Assembly (NCBI GenBank): GCA_012798135.1 | Contig: JAAZNU010000038.1 | Location: 1-15,629 of the forward strand | Direction: 5' to 3' | From: Veillonellaceae bacterium | Lineage (GTDB): Bacteria > Bacillota_C > Negativicutes > UBA1444 | DNA: 15,629 nucleotides | Part shown: positions 8,375 to 15,387 of the stretch, piece by piece | Layout: each line of letters opens with the position of its first letter | Position numbering within the stretch: position 1 is the first letter of the stretch | Notes under the pieces: generated by a model | What the model saw: only the letters and a program-made list of their open reading frames with translations | Database searches by the model: none | Told to the model about the DNA's origin: nothing | Position numbers and translations under genes: made by a program

Positions 8375-8495
8375 TGCGCACCCCCTGCTAGTTGTATTTT
8401 TTATTTATAAGTTTAAAAACAACCTCAACATGTAGAAGGAATATTTATTATCCTGTAGAATTAAATAACTGCGAATTAATTCTCGGAGGTGCTCC
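8375..8495. promoter_or_regulatory. AT-rich divergent intergenic region with TGTAGAA direct repeats
   Basis: The 121 bases between the minus-strand regulator and the plus-strand small gene are far richer in A/T than their surroundings and must hold both promoters. TGTAGAA occurs twice in the same direction, at 8431-8437 and 8454-8460, with a period of 23 bases (about two helical turns). TATTAT (8446-8451) between them is a possible -10 box for the + gene, with a weak TCAACA at 8425-8430. TATAAA on the minus strand (8404-8409) may serve the regulator. No start site can be fixed from sequence alone. Confidence 0.45.
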
Positions 8496-8774
8496 ATGTT
8501 CATTGACGGGGTAAAAGTCATTGCCGATCCGACTTTCAGCGCGGAGGAGATTCAATATTTCGTTGCCGAAGAAAAGCGCCTGTGGCAAAACAAAAATAAA
8601 CAGCTGGGGCAATTGGCGCTGGAACTTGACGGCGAGGAAGTCATCCTGAAGGGAACCGAAAAATCGCCGATTCGTCGCATCCGCCGGATTACCGGCTACC
8701 TGAGTTCTATTGACAACTTTAACGACGCCAAAATTGCCGAATGCCGGGCCCGCGTTACCCACGGCGCTTCATGA
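8496..8774 (+). CDS. Small protein with NrdD-like glycyl-radical tail motif
   Basis: A 92-residue protein, the only + strand gene here. The start is firm: GGAGGTG lies 5 bases before the ATG, and a strong terminator follows the gene. Residues 58-89 contain RRIRRITGYLSSIDNFNDAK followed by AECRARVTH. This resembles, from memory, the extreme C-terminus of class III anaerobic ribonucleotide reductase (NrdD), where RxTGY/RxCGY carries the glycyl radical; the equivalent glycine would be G67. The rest of NrdD is absent, including the ten-stranded barrel and the four-cysteine zinc site that normally precedes the tail; C83 is the only cysteine. The N-terminal half (1-55) is charged and I do not recognise it. 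It could be a replaceable radical tail, an accessory protein, or an NrdD-derived protein with a new role. The similarity is moderately sure; the function is open. Confidence 0.8.
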   Translation: MFIDGVKVIADPTFSAEEIQYFVAEEKRLWQNKNKQLGQLALELDGEEVILKGTEKSPIRRIRRITGYLSSIDNFNDAKIAECRARVTHGAS

Positions 8775-8843
8775 CGGCTTCCGTTTTTGCGGTTGCCGAC
8801 TGATTGCAAACTATCCGGCCGGACCTCGATCAAGAGTCTGCAC

Positions 8844-8870
8844 CGGCGGCTGAAGCCGCCGTTTTTTTTT
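8844..8870 (+). terminator. Intrinsic terminator of the small NrdD-tail-like gene
   Basis: Perfect 7-bp GC stem CGGCGGC / GCCGCCG (8844-8850 and 8855-8861) with a TGAA loop, followed by nine T (8862-8870). It lies about 70 bases after the stop at 8774. Read on the minus strand the stem has no T-run after it, so it ends only the + transcript and not the converging HD-GYP transcript. Confidence 0.93.
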
Positions 8871-8876
8871 GCCGCT

Positions 8877-9929
8877 CTACATGATCACCAGGTGATTCAA
8901 CTGGAGCAGGTCCACCTCTTGCCCCGGCGCGACCCGCTTACCGGTCGCGTCTTCAAAAATCCGGACAACCGGTCGCAGGGGGAATCCTTTATTTTGAGCC
9001 AGCACTACCGCTTTTCGCCCATCGTTCAGGCGCACGGTCGTCCCTGTGGGACAGGCGGGTATACAGTCGATGAACAGCTTGACCAGCTCCAGGTCAAACC
9101 AGTCCCGGGCTTTGCCGTTCATAGTTTCCAGCGCTTCCTGAATACTCAGTCGGCGGGAAAAGGGATGTCCGCCGGCCAGTTCTTCCAGGCAGTCCACCAG
9201 GCCGACAATCCGCGAAAACTCGTGAATATCGCCTTTTAAGAGTCGCCGGGGATAGCCCGAACCATCCGAACGTTCATGGTGGCAAAGCAGCACACTGCGC
9301 GACAACGGCGAAACTTCCCAGTTTTCTTTGACCCGGTAATAGCCGATGACGGCGTGTTGTTCATACAACAATTTTTCTTCCGCAGTGAATTCCTGCCGTT
9401 TTTTCAGCAACGAATGCGGCATGCCGGCCACGCCGATGTCGTGTAGCAGCGCGCCCATCCCCAATTTTTGCATTTTGTCGGCATCATAGCCCAGACGTTT
9501 TGCCAACAGCAACGACAAAACAGCAACATTGACGGAATGGCTCAGAAAGTCGCCGCCGCAACATTGCATTTCGCAGACGTTGACCAACATTTCCCGGTTG
9601 TCCAGAACTTTTCGGATCAAAACCCGCACGGTCTGCTTGATTGGTTGGTAGTCCGGTTGCTGGTCCAGCTCGCACTTTTCAAAAATCCGGTCCAGGGCCT
9701 GTTCGGCGCAAATCCGGGTCTCTTCGGCAATGGTCGCGGGAATCGCCAAATCTCTCGCGACATCATCTGCAACATACAAATAATGTACATCCATGCTCCG
9801 CAGGCGATCCGCATAATGCGGCAAGCCGCGCGTACCCGCACCGAGCAGTATTCTGCCGGTATCCGGATCAAGCACTTCCCGGGCCAACTCCATATCCACC
9901 GTCAATTCTTCAACCGCAACAATCCGCAT
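8877..9929 (-). CDS. HD-GYP domain protein (putative cyclic-dinucleotide phosphodiesterase)
   Basis: A 350-residue cytoplasmic protein. The N-terminal region (about 1-120) resembles the DUF3391-like lead found on many HD-GYP proteins, and an HD-GYP domain spans about 125-295. Metal-site residues are visible: H131, H163-D164, H192, HHE (217-219) and D246, plus the GYP signature in HHERSDGSGYP (217-227). HD-GYP proteins hydrolyse cyclic di-GMP. The usual HDIGK reads HDIGV (163-167), so a conserved lysine near the ligand is missing. No membrane helix or receiver domain is seen. A C-terminal extension (about 295-350) is beta-rich and of unknown role. AAGGAG lies 9 bases before the ATG at 9929. 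It stands alone between the permease gene and the convergent small gene. The family call is strong; enzymatic activity is uncertain. Confidence 0.88.
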   Translation of the reverse strand: MRIVAVEELTVDMELAREVLDPDTGRILLGAGTRGLPHYADRLRSMDVHYLYVADDVARDLAIPATIAEETRICAEQALDRIFEKCELDQQPDYQPIKQTVRVLIRKVLDNREMLVNVCEMQCCGGDFLSHSVNVAVLSLLLAKRLGYDADKMQKLGMGALLHDIGVAGMPHSLLKKRQEFTAEEKLLYEQHAVIGYYRVKENWEVSPLSRSVLLCHHERSDGSGYPRRLLKGDIHEFSRIVGLVDCLEELAGGHPFSRRLSIQEALETMNGKARDWFDLELVKLFIDCIPACPTGTTVRLNDGRKAVVLAQNKGFPLRPVVRIFEDATGKRVAPGQEVDLLQLNHLVIM

Positions 9930-9992
9930 GGCACACTACTCCTTTTTCGTCGGCAAATCGGACATCCGCCGGCGGAAACACAACCGATGCAC

Positions 9993-10020
9993 ATTCTATA
10001 CAATGTTCGACATTTGAACA
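9993..10020 (-). promoter_or_regulatory. Putative HD-GYP promoter with a 0A-box-like element
   Basis: On the minus strand TAGAAT (9998-9993, five of six to TATAAT) lies about 65 bases before the HD-GYP start. Just upstream is TGTCGAA (10012-10006), an exact match to the Spo0A box TGNCGAA, set within an imperfect palindrome TGTTC-N7-GAACA (10020-10004). No good -35 box is seen, which fits an activated promoter. A 7-base match can arise by chance. Confidence 0.35.
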
Positions 10021-10068
10021 GCTTTACCTTCCAAATATCAATAATCCAGTAGACAATTATTCATAATT

Positions 10069-11001
10069 TCACAGAAAAAACGCCGGAAAAATCAACAGCA
10101 GGTACACCGCTGTCGATACTACGAAAGCGCCAACCGACAAATGCAGGTTCAGACCGAACAGTTTCATCGCAATGACCGCGTTTACCGCCGTTGGCTGCGC
10201 CGCCAGCAAAATCACGGTCCGGAAAGCGATTTCGTCATGAATCAGCCACCTGGCCAGACCGCCGGCCAGCACCGGTGTAATGACGCATTTGATGATGGTA
10301 ATGTCCAAGGCGTCCCGCCAGTATTGACGGACTTCGCCAAAGTCCATGGAATACCCTACCGGCACCAAAAACGTCCATGCCGAAAAATGCACCATCAAAT
10401 CGAATACCGGCAAAAACCCCACTGGGCGCGGCACCGCCAGCCCATTCAGCAGCACGCCAACGATCAGGCCGACCAGCGGCATCTGATTACGGTTGAAAAT
10501 AATCTGCCGATAGTCCAGCCTCATACCCCGGCCATGCTCGTGACAGTTCCGATAATGCTGGGCCAGCGGATAAGCAAAGCCGAACATCAACAGGCTATTG
10601 AACAGGAGCGCCATCTGCGTGTAGGCGTAACCGATTTCGCCGTACAAGATGTAGGCGGACAAAGATCCCAGTGTGACATGATTCGATAAAAAGCCGGCAA
10701 TGGTGTAACTACCGTAGTCCAAGCTGCTTTGGTACTTGCGGCGCCCCCATAACAAGGCCAGCCCACCGGGCAACAGGTGCAGCAACACCCCAAATGCCGG
10801 CAGCCAGACCAGATCAAACACCGGTTTCAATCCCCAGACACTGAAAGCCGTCATGACCGGAAACAAAAGGATGATTCCCAGCGAAATCAGCCAGTTGAAC
10901 AACCACGCCCCCGGCCAGTCGAACCGACGCCACAGATAACCGACGACTAACGGCAGAATCATATCCACAAAAATGGTTGTAAACTTGGCGAAAATATCCA
11001 T
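10069..11001 (-). CDS. AEC-family (auxin efflux carrier-type) permease
   Basis: A 310-residue integral membrane protein with about ten hydrophobic segments and the usual length for the family. The C-terminal half carries the family hallmark AAQPTAVNAVIAMKLFGLN (267-285), matching the PTAVNA motif of bacterial AEC transporters such as the MleP/MdcF types, which move malate, malonate or other organic acids. The substrate cannot be read from sequence; the neighbouring hydroxy-acid oxidation operon makes an organic acid plausible. I chose the ATG at 11001 because AGGGGTGG lies close upstream and the first helix starts soon after. The frame stays open to an ATG at 11082, but the 27 extra residues (MNWRTAAEVLF...) are encoded by the hairpin element and are not expected in the family. 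No terminator is evident after the stop, so read-through into the HD-GYP gene is possible. Confidence 0.88.
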   Translation of the reverse strand: MDIFAKFTTIFVDMILPLVVGYLWRRFDWPGAWLFNWLISLGIILLFPVMTAFSVWGLKPVFDLVWLPAFGVLLHLLPGGLALLWGRRKYQSSLDYGSYTIAGFLSNHVTLGSLSAYILYGEIGYAYTQMALLFNSLLMFGFAYPLAQHYRNCHEHGRGMRLDYRQIIFNRNQMPLVGLIVGVLLNGLAVPRPVGFLPVFDLMVHFSAWTFLVPVGYSMDFGEVRQYWRDALDITIIKCVITPVLAGGLARWLIHDEIAFRTVILLAAQPTAVNAVIAMKLFGLNLHLSVGAFVVSTAVYLLLIFPAFFL

Positions 11002-11041
11002 CGGCCACCCCTGGCATTTTTCTCCCGGCCGCAACAGCTTA

Positions 11042-11120
11042 GGCGGACAAAAAAGGACCTCCGCTGCTGTCCGCCAGTTCATGATAATTATACATGCTGG
11101 AGAACAAAAAGCGAAGGTCC
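11042..11120 (-). terminator. Terminator with alternative hairpin and embedded -10 box (between glcF-like and permease genes)
   Basis: Read on the minus strand, GGACCTTCGC (11120-11111) can pair with GCGGAGGTCC (11064-11055) to make a 10-bp stem with one G-T pair, directly followed by six T (11054-11049): an intrinsic terminator 11 bases after the GlcF-like stop. Its 46-base loop holds an inner stem CCAG/CTGG around TATAAT (11092-11087). A second perfect 8-bp hairpin, GGCGGACA (11075-11068) with TGTCCGCC (11049-11042), overlaps the T-run and encloses the 3' arm, so both cannot form together. This may be an attenuator or a terminator combined with an internal promoter for the permease. Confidence 0.6.
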
Positions 11121-11130
11121 GGTGTTAAGT

Positions 11131-12348
11131 TTACAGAACCTGGCTGATATGCAGCGCCTTGAACTTGCCGCTGGCTTTGGCGGCCTTGTTCAGCTGGATC
11201 AGGCAGCCGGGACAGCCGGTCACCACTACATCGGCGCCGGTTGCCTCAATATTTTTCCGTTTCTTGTCGATAATACTGTCGGATATTTCCGGATAATCCA
11301 TGAAGAATGAGCCGCCGCCGCCGCAGCAAACATCCGAATCCTTCATCTCCTTGTATTCACCGGCGGCCGCCAGCAGGGACCGCGGTTCTTTTTTAATGCC
11401 CTGGCCCCGACAAAGATGGCAGGGATCATGGTAAGTGATTTTGGCGTTGCTTTTCTGGCGCGGCGTATAGCCGGCCTTGACCAGATATTCGGACAAATCC
11501 ATGACCTTGCTGCTGAACGCGGCCGCCCGCTCTTTCCATGCCGGGTCGTCCGCCAGATAGGAGCCGACGTGTTTTAACGTGCCGCTGCAGCTGGCGCAAT
11601 CGCTGACCACAATATCCACATCTTCGAACTGCCGGATATTCTCCTTGGCCAGTTCCCGGAAGTCCGGCCCCATGGCGTGCGCCAGGTGCGGCAGACCGCA
11701 GCACACATTGTCGCGGGTCACTGGTTTCGTGAGCCGCCCCAGTATCTCCATGGTCTGGTCAGCCGCCTCCGGAAACAGGATCTGCATGCCGCAGCCCTTG
11801 AAATAGGCTACCTTGCTGTCTTTGCTCACCGTCGTTCCGGACGGAGCTGTCGCGCTTCCCAGTGCAGCCGGACCGGCGAACGCCGTCAGAAAATGGGTGC
11901 GAGTATACTCGTCGGGAGCGGCGCCGAACGGGGCCAGCGAATTCAGCCCCAGTTTGCGGGCCACCGCCAGTCCCGCCGCCCCTAGCTTGATCAGCCAGGG
12001 CCGGGCCATCACGCCGCCGACGAAGCGGTACTTCACCGAAGCGCCGCCGGCGTTGTCGGCGAGATATTGCCGGGCCAGAATCATGGCCTCGTCGGTTTTG
12101 ACCTTGGCCGGACAATTTTCCACGCAACGCTGACAGAGGATGCAAAAATCCAGAGCCGCCCGGACTTCCGGCGTAGCTTCCAACCCGCCATCCGCCATCG
12201 CCCGCAGAATCGAATTCTTGCCGCGAGCCGCCGAGGATTCGATATCCCGGCTGCCGAACAGGGGACATACCGTAAGGCAATTCCCGCAGCGGTCGCATTG
12301 GGATACCAGTTCCCGGGCCGCCGCCAATTTTTCCTGAGATTTATTCAT
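11131..12348 (-). CDS. glcF: Iron-sulfur subunit of 2-hydroxyacid dehydrogenase (GlcF-like)
   Basis: A 405-residue soluble electron-transfer subunit of the GlcF/CCG family, pairing with the FAD subunit encoded just upstream. Two [4Fe-4S] ferredoxin motifs are intact: C18, C21, C24, C28 (CDRCGNCLTVCP) and C69, C72, C75, C79 (CILCQRCVENCP). Two cysteine-rich CCG domains follow: C186, C216-C217, C251/C254, and C310, C341-C342, C379/C382. Such domains bind noncubane clusters or pass electrons to quinone or other carriers in HdrB-like proteins. Length matches GlcF. GGAGG lies 9 bases before the ATG at 12348, only 15 bases after the dehydrogenase stop. No GlcE gene is present, as is usual for two-gene GlcDF sets in Bacillota. 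The electron acceptor is not apparent from the sequence. Confidence 0.93.
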   Translation of the reverse strand: MNKSQEKLAAARELVSQCDRCGNCLTVCPLFGSRDIESSAARGKNSILRAMADGGLEATPEVRAALDFCILCQRCVENCPAKVKTDEAMILARQYLADNAGGASVKYRFVGGVMARPWLIKLGAAGLAVARKLGLNSLAPFGAAPDEYTRTHFLTAFAGPAALGSATAPSGTTVSKDSKVAYFKGCGMQILFPEAADQTMEILGRLTKPVTRDNVCCGLPHLAHAMGPDFRELAKENIRQFEDVDIVVSDCASCSGTLKHVGSYLADDPAWKERAAAFSSKVMDLSEYLVKAGYTPRQKSNAKITYHDPCHLCRGQGIKKEPRSLLAAAGEYKEMKDSDVCCGGGGSFFMDYPEISDSIIDKKRKNIEATGADVVVTGCPGCLIQLNKAAKASGKFKALHISQVL

Positions 12349-12363
12349 ACGGAGCTTCCTCCA

Positions 12364-13755
12364 CTACCAAATCTTTCCTGGGTTAAGGATTCCCTTGGGA
12401 TCCATCGCCTGCTTGACTGCTTTCAACGCGGCCACGCCAGCTTCGCCCAAGGCTTTATAGATATAGGGCCTCTTGGTAATGCCGATGCCATGTTCGCCGG
12501 ACAAAGTTCCCCCAACGGCCAGCGCCGCGTCGAAGATCTCACCGACCACTTCGTGGGCTAGCTTCTCCTGCGCCGGGTCGCTGAGATCGCACAATACCGA
12601 GGGGTGCAGGTTGCCGTCGCCGGCGTGGCCGAACACGGCAATGGGCAATCCTTTGCGCCGGGAAATTTCCTTCAGCCGCCTAACCGCCTCCGGAAAGGCG
12701 TCGCGAGGAACCGAGATATCCTCGCCCAAACGATTGGGTGCGGTCGCGGCGACCGCCGAACTTAAGCCGCGCCGAATCGCCCACAGCTCGTCCGTTTCCG
12801 CCTGGGATTGCGCCACGCGGAACGAAACGGCCTGATGCTCGGCAACCACCTGGCCGATGGCGTCGGACTGCAATTTGAGCGAGGCCTCGTCCGGGCCGTC
12901 GATCTCCAGGATCAGGCAGGCTTTCGCCGCCGGATCGAACGGTGTTTTTTTCTGCCGGGCCACCGCGTCCAGACTGACGTCGTCAATCAATTCCGCAGCC
13001 GACGGCACGATGTTCCGTTGCAACATGGTATGTACTGCGGCACAGCCATCGTCCAGCGACCGGAAAAACACCTGCATGACCCCACGTTTCGCCGGCATCG
13101 GGATCAATCGCAAAATGGCCTTGGTCACAATGCCCAGGGTTCCCTCGGAACCAACCATAAGTTGCGTCAAATTATAGCCGGTGACATTCTTGATCGATTT
13201 GCCGCCGGTATGGATGATGTCGCCGTTGGCGAGAACCACTTCCAGTCCCATGACATAGTTCGATGTGACGCCATATTTGACGGCGCGCATTCCGCCGGCA
13301 TTCTCGGCAACATTGCCGCCGATGAGGGAATATTTCCAGCTGGCCGGATCCGGAGGATAAAACAGGCCTTTCTGTGCGCAGAAATTGTAGAGGTCCATCG
13401 TCCGCACCCCGGCTTCGGTGGTGACCATCATATTTTTCTCATCCAGTTCCAAAATGTCGGTCATCCGGTCCAGCGTCAGCACAATGCCGCCCTGCAGCGG
13501 GACACTGCCGCCGCTCCGGCCACTGGAGGCGCCGCGCGGCGTAACGAAGATTCCGTTCGCATAGGCGATTTTCATCACCTGCGACACCTCTTCCACCGTG
13601 CGGGGACGCACGACGACCTCCGGTTTGTTCGGCGGCGTCAGCGGCACCGGTGACGAATCATAGGAATAGCCGAACCGATCCAGGTCCGAGGTCAAAACAT
13701 GTTCTTTGCCGACAATGGCCCGCAGTTGTCCGACAATGGTTTCGTTGACGTTCAA
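12364..13755 (-). CDS. glcD: FAD-binding 2-hydroxyacid dehydrogenase (GlcD-like)
   Basis: Catalytic flavoprotein of the GlcD/D-lactate dehydrogenase (VAO/PCMH) family, oxidising a 2-hydroxy acid such as glycolate, D-lactate or D-2-hydroxyglutarate to the 2-oxo acid; 463 residues. The FAD-binding PCMH domain (about 40-225) shows PRGASSGRSGGSVP (73-86), GGNVAENAGGMRAVKYG (147-163) and GSEGTLGIVTKA (212-223). The C-terminal oxidase domain has FGHAGDGNLHP (365-375) and the SGEHGIGITK signature (419-428), so it appears active. I chose a TTG start at 13755, which has AGGAG 8 bases upstream; the frame is open to an ATG at 13797, but those residues have no ribosome binding site and are atypical. It sits 62 bases after the DASS permease and 15 bases before the GlcF-like gene. 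The exact substrate is undecided. Confidence 0.93.
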   Translation of the reverse strand: MNVNETIVGQLRAIVGKEHVLTSDLDRFGYSYDSSPVPLTPPNKPEVVVRPRTVEEVSQVMKIAYANGIFVTPRGASSGRSGGSVPLQGGIVLTLDRMTDILELDEKNMMVTTEAGVRTMDLYNFCAQKGLFYPPDPASWKYSLIGGNVAENAGGMRAVKYGVTSNYVMGLEVVLANGDIIHTGGKSIKNVTGYNLTQLMVGSEGTLGIVTKAILRLIPMPAKRGVMQVFFRSLDDGCAAVHTMLQRNIVPSAAELIDDVSLDAVARQKKTPFDPAAKACLILEIDGPDEASLKLQSDAIGQVVAEHQAVSFRVAQSQAETDELWAIRRGLSSAVAATAPNRLGEDISVPRDAFPEAVRRLKEISRRKGLPIAVFGHAGDGNLHPSVLCDLSDPAQEKLAHEVVGEIFDAALAVGGTLSGEHGIGITKRPYIYKALGEAGVAALKAVKQAMDPKGILNPGKIW

Positions 13756-13763
13756 ACACTCCA

Positions 13764-13768
13764 CTCCT
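13764..13768 (-). promoter_or_regulatory. Ribosome binding site supporting a TTG start of the GlcD-like gene
   Basis: AGGAG on the minus strand ends 8 bases before TTG at 13755. The ATGs at 13797 and 13794 have no purine-rich site at a proper distance and give extra residues not expected in the family. Confidence 0.7.
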
Positions 13769-13817
13769 CTCCATCTGCAAAAATGATTTGCCATCAAAAA
13801 CAGATCTTATATTTGAA

Positions 13818-15215
13818 TTATAACACACCGATCCATTTCCAGTATGTATAGACTACGACGCTGAAAAACGCGGCCGCCAGAATGCTGACACAGGCCCCCG
13901 TCCGCATAAGCTCGCTGGATTTGACATGGTTGGTGCCATTAATGACCGCGTTCGGCATGTTGGACACCGGCAACAAGTACTGATGCGGCATATTCATGCC
14001 CAGCACCAGGGCGAACACCATCGGATTGGCGCCGATCGCGACGGCATGAGCGATGACGATTGGCGTAAGCGCCGTTGTTTTCGGCCCGCCGCCAGTGAAG
14101 AAGACCTGCAGGGCGGTCGCAATCCAGATCAACAACACGATCTGCAGGGAGTGATCCATAGCGGCGATCGGTTTCAGCATGGTGCCAGCCAGCCACTTTG
14201 CTGCACCAGAGGTAACCAGCGCGCCGCCCATGGAGAGTCCGGCGCCGTACAGGACGAAAATGCTCCAGGGCACTTTGGTCTGCGCTTCCTTCCAGGTCAT
14301 GACGCCGATTCCCGGCCAGATCAATAAAATGACGGACAGCAAGCCGACAATGGCCACATTGATCTTATGGATGGAATCGGTTGCCCACAAGGCCAGTGTC
14401 AGGGAAAACACAACTAAAGTATAAATTTCTTCCTTTTTGATACCGCCGAGTTTGGCCAGTTCGTCTTGCACGTAACTGTGGCCGGCGCCGAGATTCTTGA
14501 TTTCCGGCGGCCACAGGAAGCGGATCAGAAGTACCGAAACAAAGGCCAGCGTAAATGCCGGCGGCGCTCCAACCTTGAACCATTCCGCCCAGGAAATCGT
14601 TTGCTTGGTGGCGGCCTGGATGAGGCCCACGGTAATCGGATTACCTACATGAGCGGTCAAGACGCCGATGCTCATGGCCGTCCCGCTCATAGCCACGATA
14701 AACAACAACCCTTTAACGATGTTGCTCTGTCCCTCCTTGGCGTTGAAAGCCTGCCCGATGCCCAGCACGATCGGCAGCATCAGAAGCGTTCGGGCGGTGA
14801 TCGACGGCACCAGGAACGTCATGACCAGCATGACCAGGGCAATGGCCCAGTAAATCTTATTGGCATCGCCGCCAGCGAGGTTGACCAGATACAGGGCGAT
14901 TCGCTTCGACAGCCCGGACTTCTCCATCGCCGCCGCCATGATGAAGCCAATGACAATCAACCATAAGGCGGTATTGGAATACCCGGAAAAAGCTCCCGCC
15001 AGCGTGGTCGCCTTTAACGCCGCCAATAAAAATACGATGATAAGACCGCTCAGAGCATCTTCCACAGCTTGGGTCACCCAAATGATGATGGCGAATACCG
15101 CCACCGCCAGCGCCATTTTTGCTGCCGCCGGCAATCCGGGCACTGCCGGAGTTCCGAAGGCAATCAGCAACAGGACCGCAATGCCTCCCCAAAGACCCAG
15201 CTTCCCTTTTGTCAT
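13818..15215 (-). CDS. DASS-family (SLC13/CitT-type) anion permease
   Basis: A 465-residue membrane transporter with about twelve hydrophobic segments, the usual length of the divalent anion:sodium symporter family (citrate, succinate, tartrate, 2-oxoglutarate/malate carriers). Family-like sequences are VPSITARTLLMLPI (136-149), SGTAMSIGVLTAHVGNPITVG (177-197 region), TGGGPKTTALTP (374-385) and LPVSNMPNAV (415-424). The two signature SNT motifs read SIT (138-140) and GPKTT (377-381), so ion binding may differ from the sodium-coupled VcINDY type. GAAGGGGG lies 7 bases before the ATG at 15215. It is first in an apparent operon with the GlcD and GlcF genes, so it probably imports (or exchanges) the hydroxy acid they oxidise. 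The substrate is not fixed by sequence. Confidence 0.9.
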   Translation of the reverse strand: MTKGKLGLWGGIAVLLLIAFGTPAVPGLPAAAKMALAVAVFAIIIWVTQAVEDALSGLIIVFLLAALKATTLAGAFSGYSNTALWLIVIGFIMAAAMEKSGLSKRIALYLVNLAGGDANKIYWAIALVMLVMTFLVPSITARTLLMLPIVLGIGQAFNAKEGQSNIVKGLLFIVAMSGTAMSIGVLTAHVGNPITVGLIQAATKQTISWAEWFKVGAPPAFTLAFVSVLLIRFLWPPEIKNLGAGHSYVQDELAKLGGIKKEEIYTLVVFSLTLALWATDSIHKINVAIVGLLSVILLIWPGIGVMTWKEAQTKVPWSIFVLYGAGLSMGGALVTSGAAKWLAGTMLKPIAAMDHSLQIVLLIWIATALQVFFTGGGPKTTALTPIVIAHAVAIGANPMVFALVLGMNMPHQYLLPVSNMPNAVINGTNHVKSSELMRTGACVSILAAAFFSVVVYTYWKWIGVL

Positions 15216-15253
15216 AGTACTTCCCCCTTCTATTTACAGAAAATTTCAACCTA

Positions 15254-15282
15254 ATATTACGGAATCGCAACGGCAAGGCCAA
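15254..15282 (-). promoter_or_regulatory. Possible sigma-A promoter of the permease-GlcDF operon
   Basis: On the minus strand TTGGCC (15282-15277) and TAATAT (15259-15254) each match the -35 and -10 consensus at four of six positions with an ideal 17-base spacer. They lie between the strong upstream terminator and the DASS start, about 40 bases before the ATG. This is a moderate match only. Confidence 0.4.
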
Positions 15283-15301
15283 CAAACTTGCAACGAACGA
15301 C

Positions 15302-15343
15302 AAAAAAAGACGCCCGAACCGCTTTACGGCGGTACGAGCGTCT
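15302..15343 (-). terminator. Strong intrinsic terminator after the 2-oxoacid oxidoreductase gene
   Basis: On the minus strand a 15-bp stem, AGACGCTCGTACCGC (15343-15329) with GCGGTTCGGGCGTCT (15322-15308), has one mismatch and one G-T pair, a 6-base loop, and seven T directly after (15308-15302). It lies 45 bases after the upstream stop and separates that operon from the permease operon. Confidence 0.95.
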
Positions 15344-15387
15344 CTATATCCCATGGTTTGGTTTGGGAATGGTCTCGCCTGGTCTTA

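Noticed and set aside
8775..8876. Possible further small gene or RNA between the small gene and the HD-GYP gene
   Set aside because: Only about 100 bases, explained by 3' untranslated sequence and the terminator; no start with a ribosome binding site is seen.
10055..10068. AATTAT/ATAATT inverted repeat after the permease stop as a terminator
   Set aside because: It is a 6-bp all-A/T stem with no T-run after it on the minus strand, too weak for an intrinsic terminator.
11002..11082. N-terminal extension of the AEC permease to ATG 11082, or a separate leader peptide
   Set aside because: It is in frame with the permease without a stop, so it is not a leader peptide; its codons coincide with the hairpin arms, and a good ribosome binding site precedes ATG 11001.
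12808..13653. Open + strand frame of 281 codons
   Set aside because: Antisense to the GlcD-like gene; His/Arg/Gln-rich translation without motifs.
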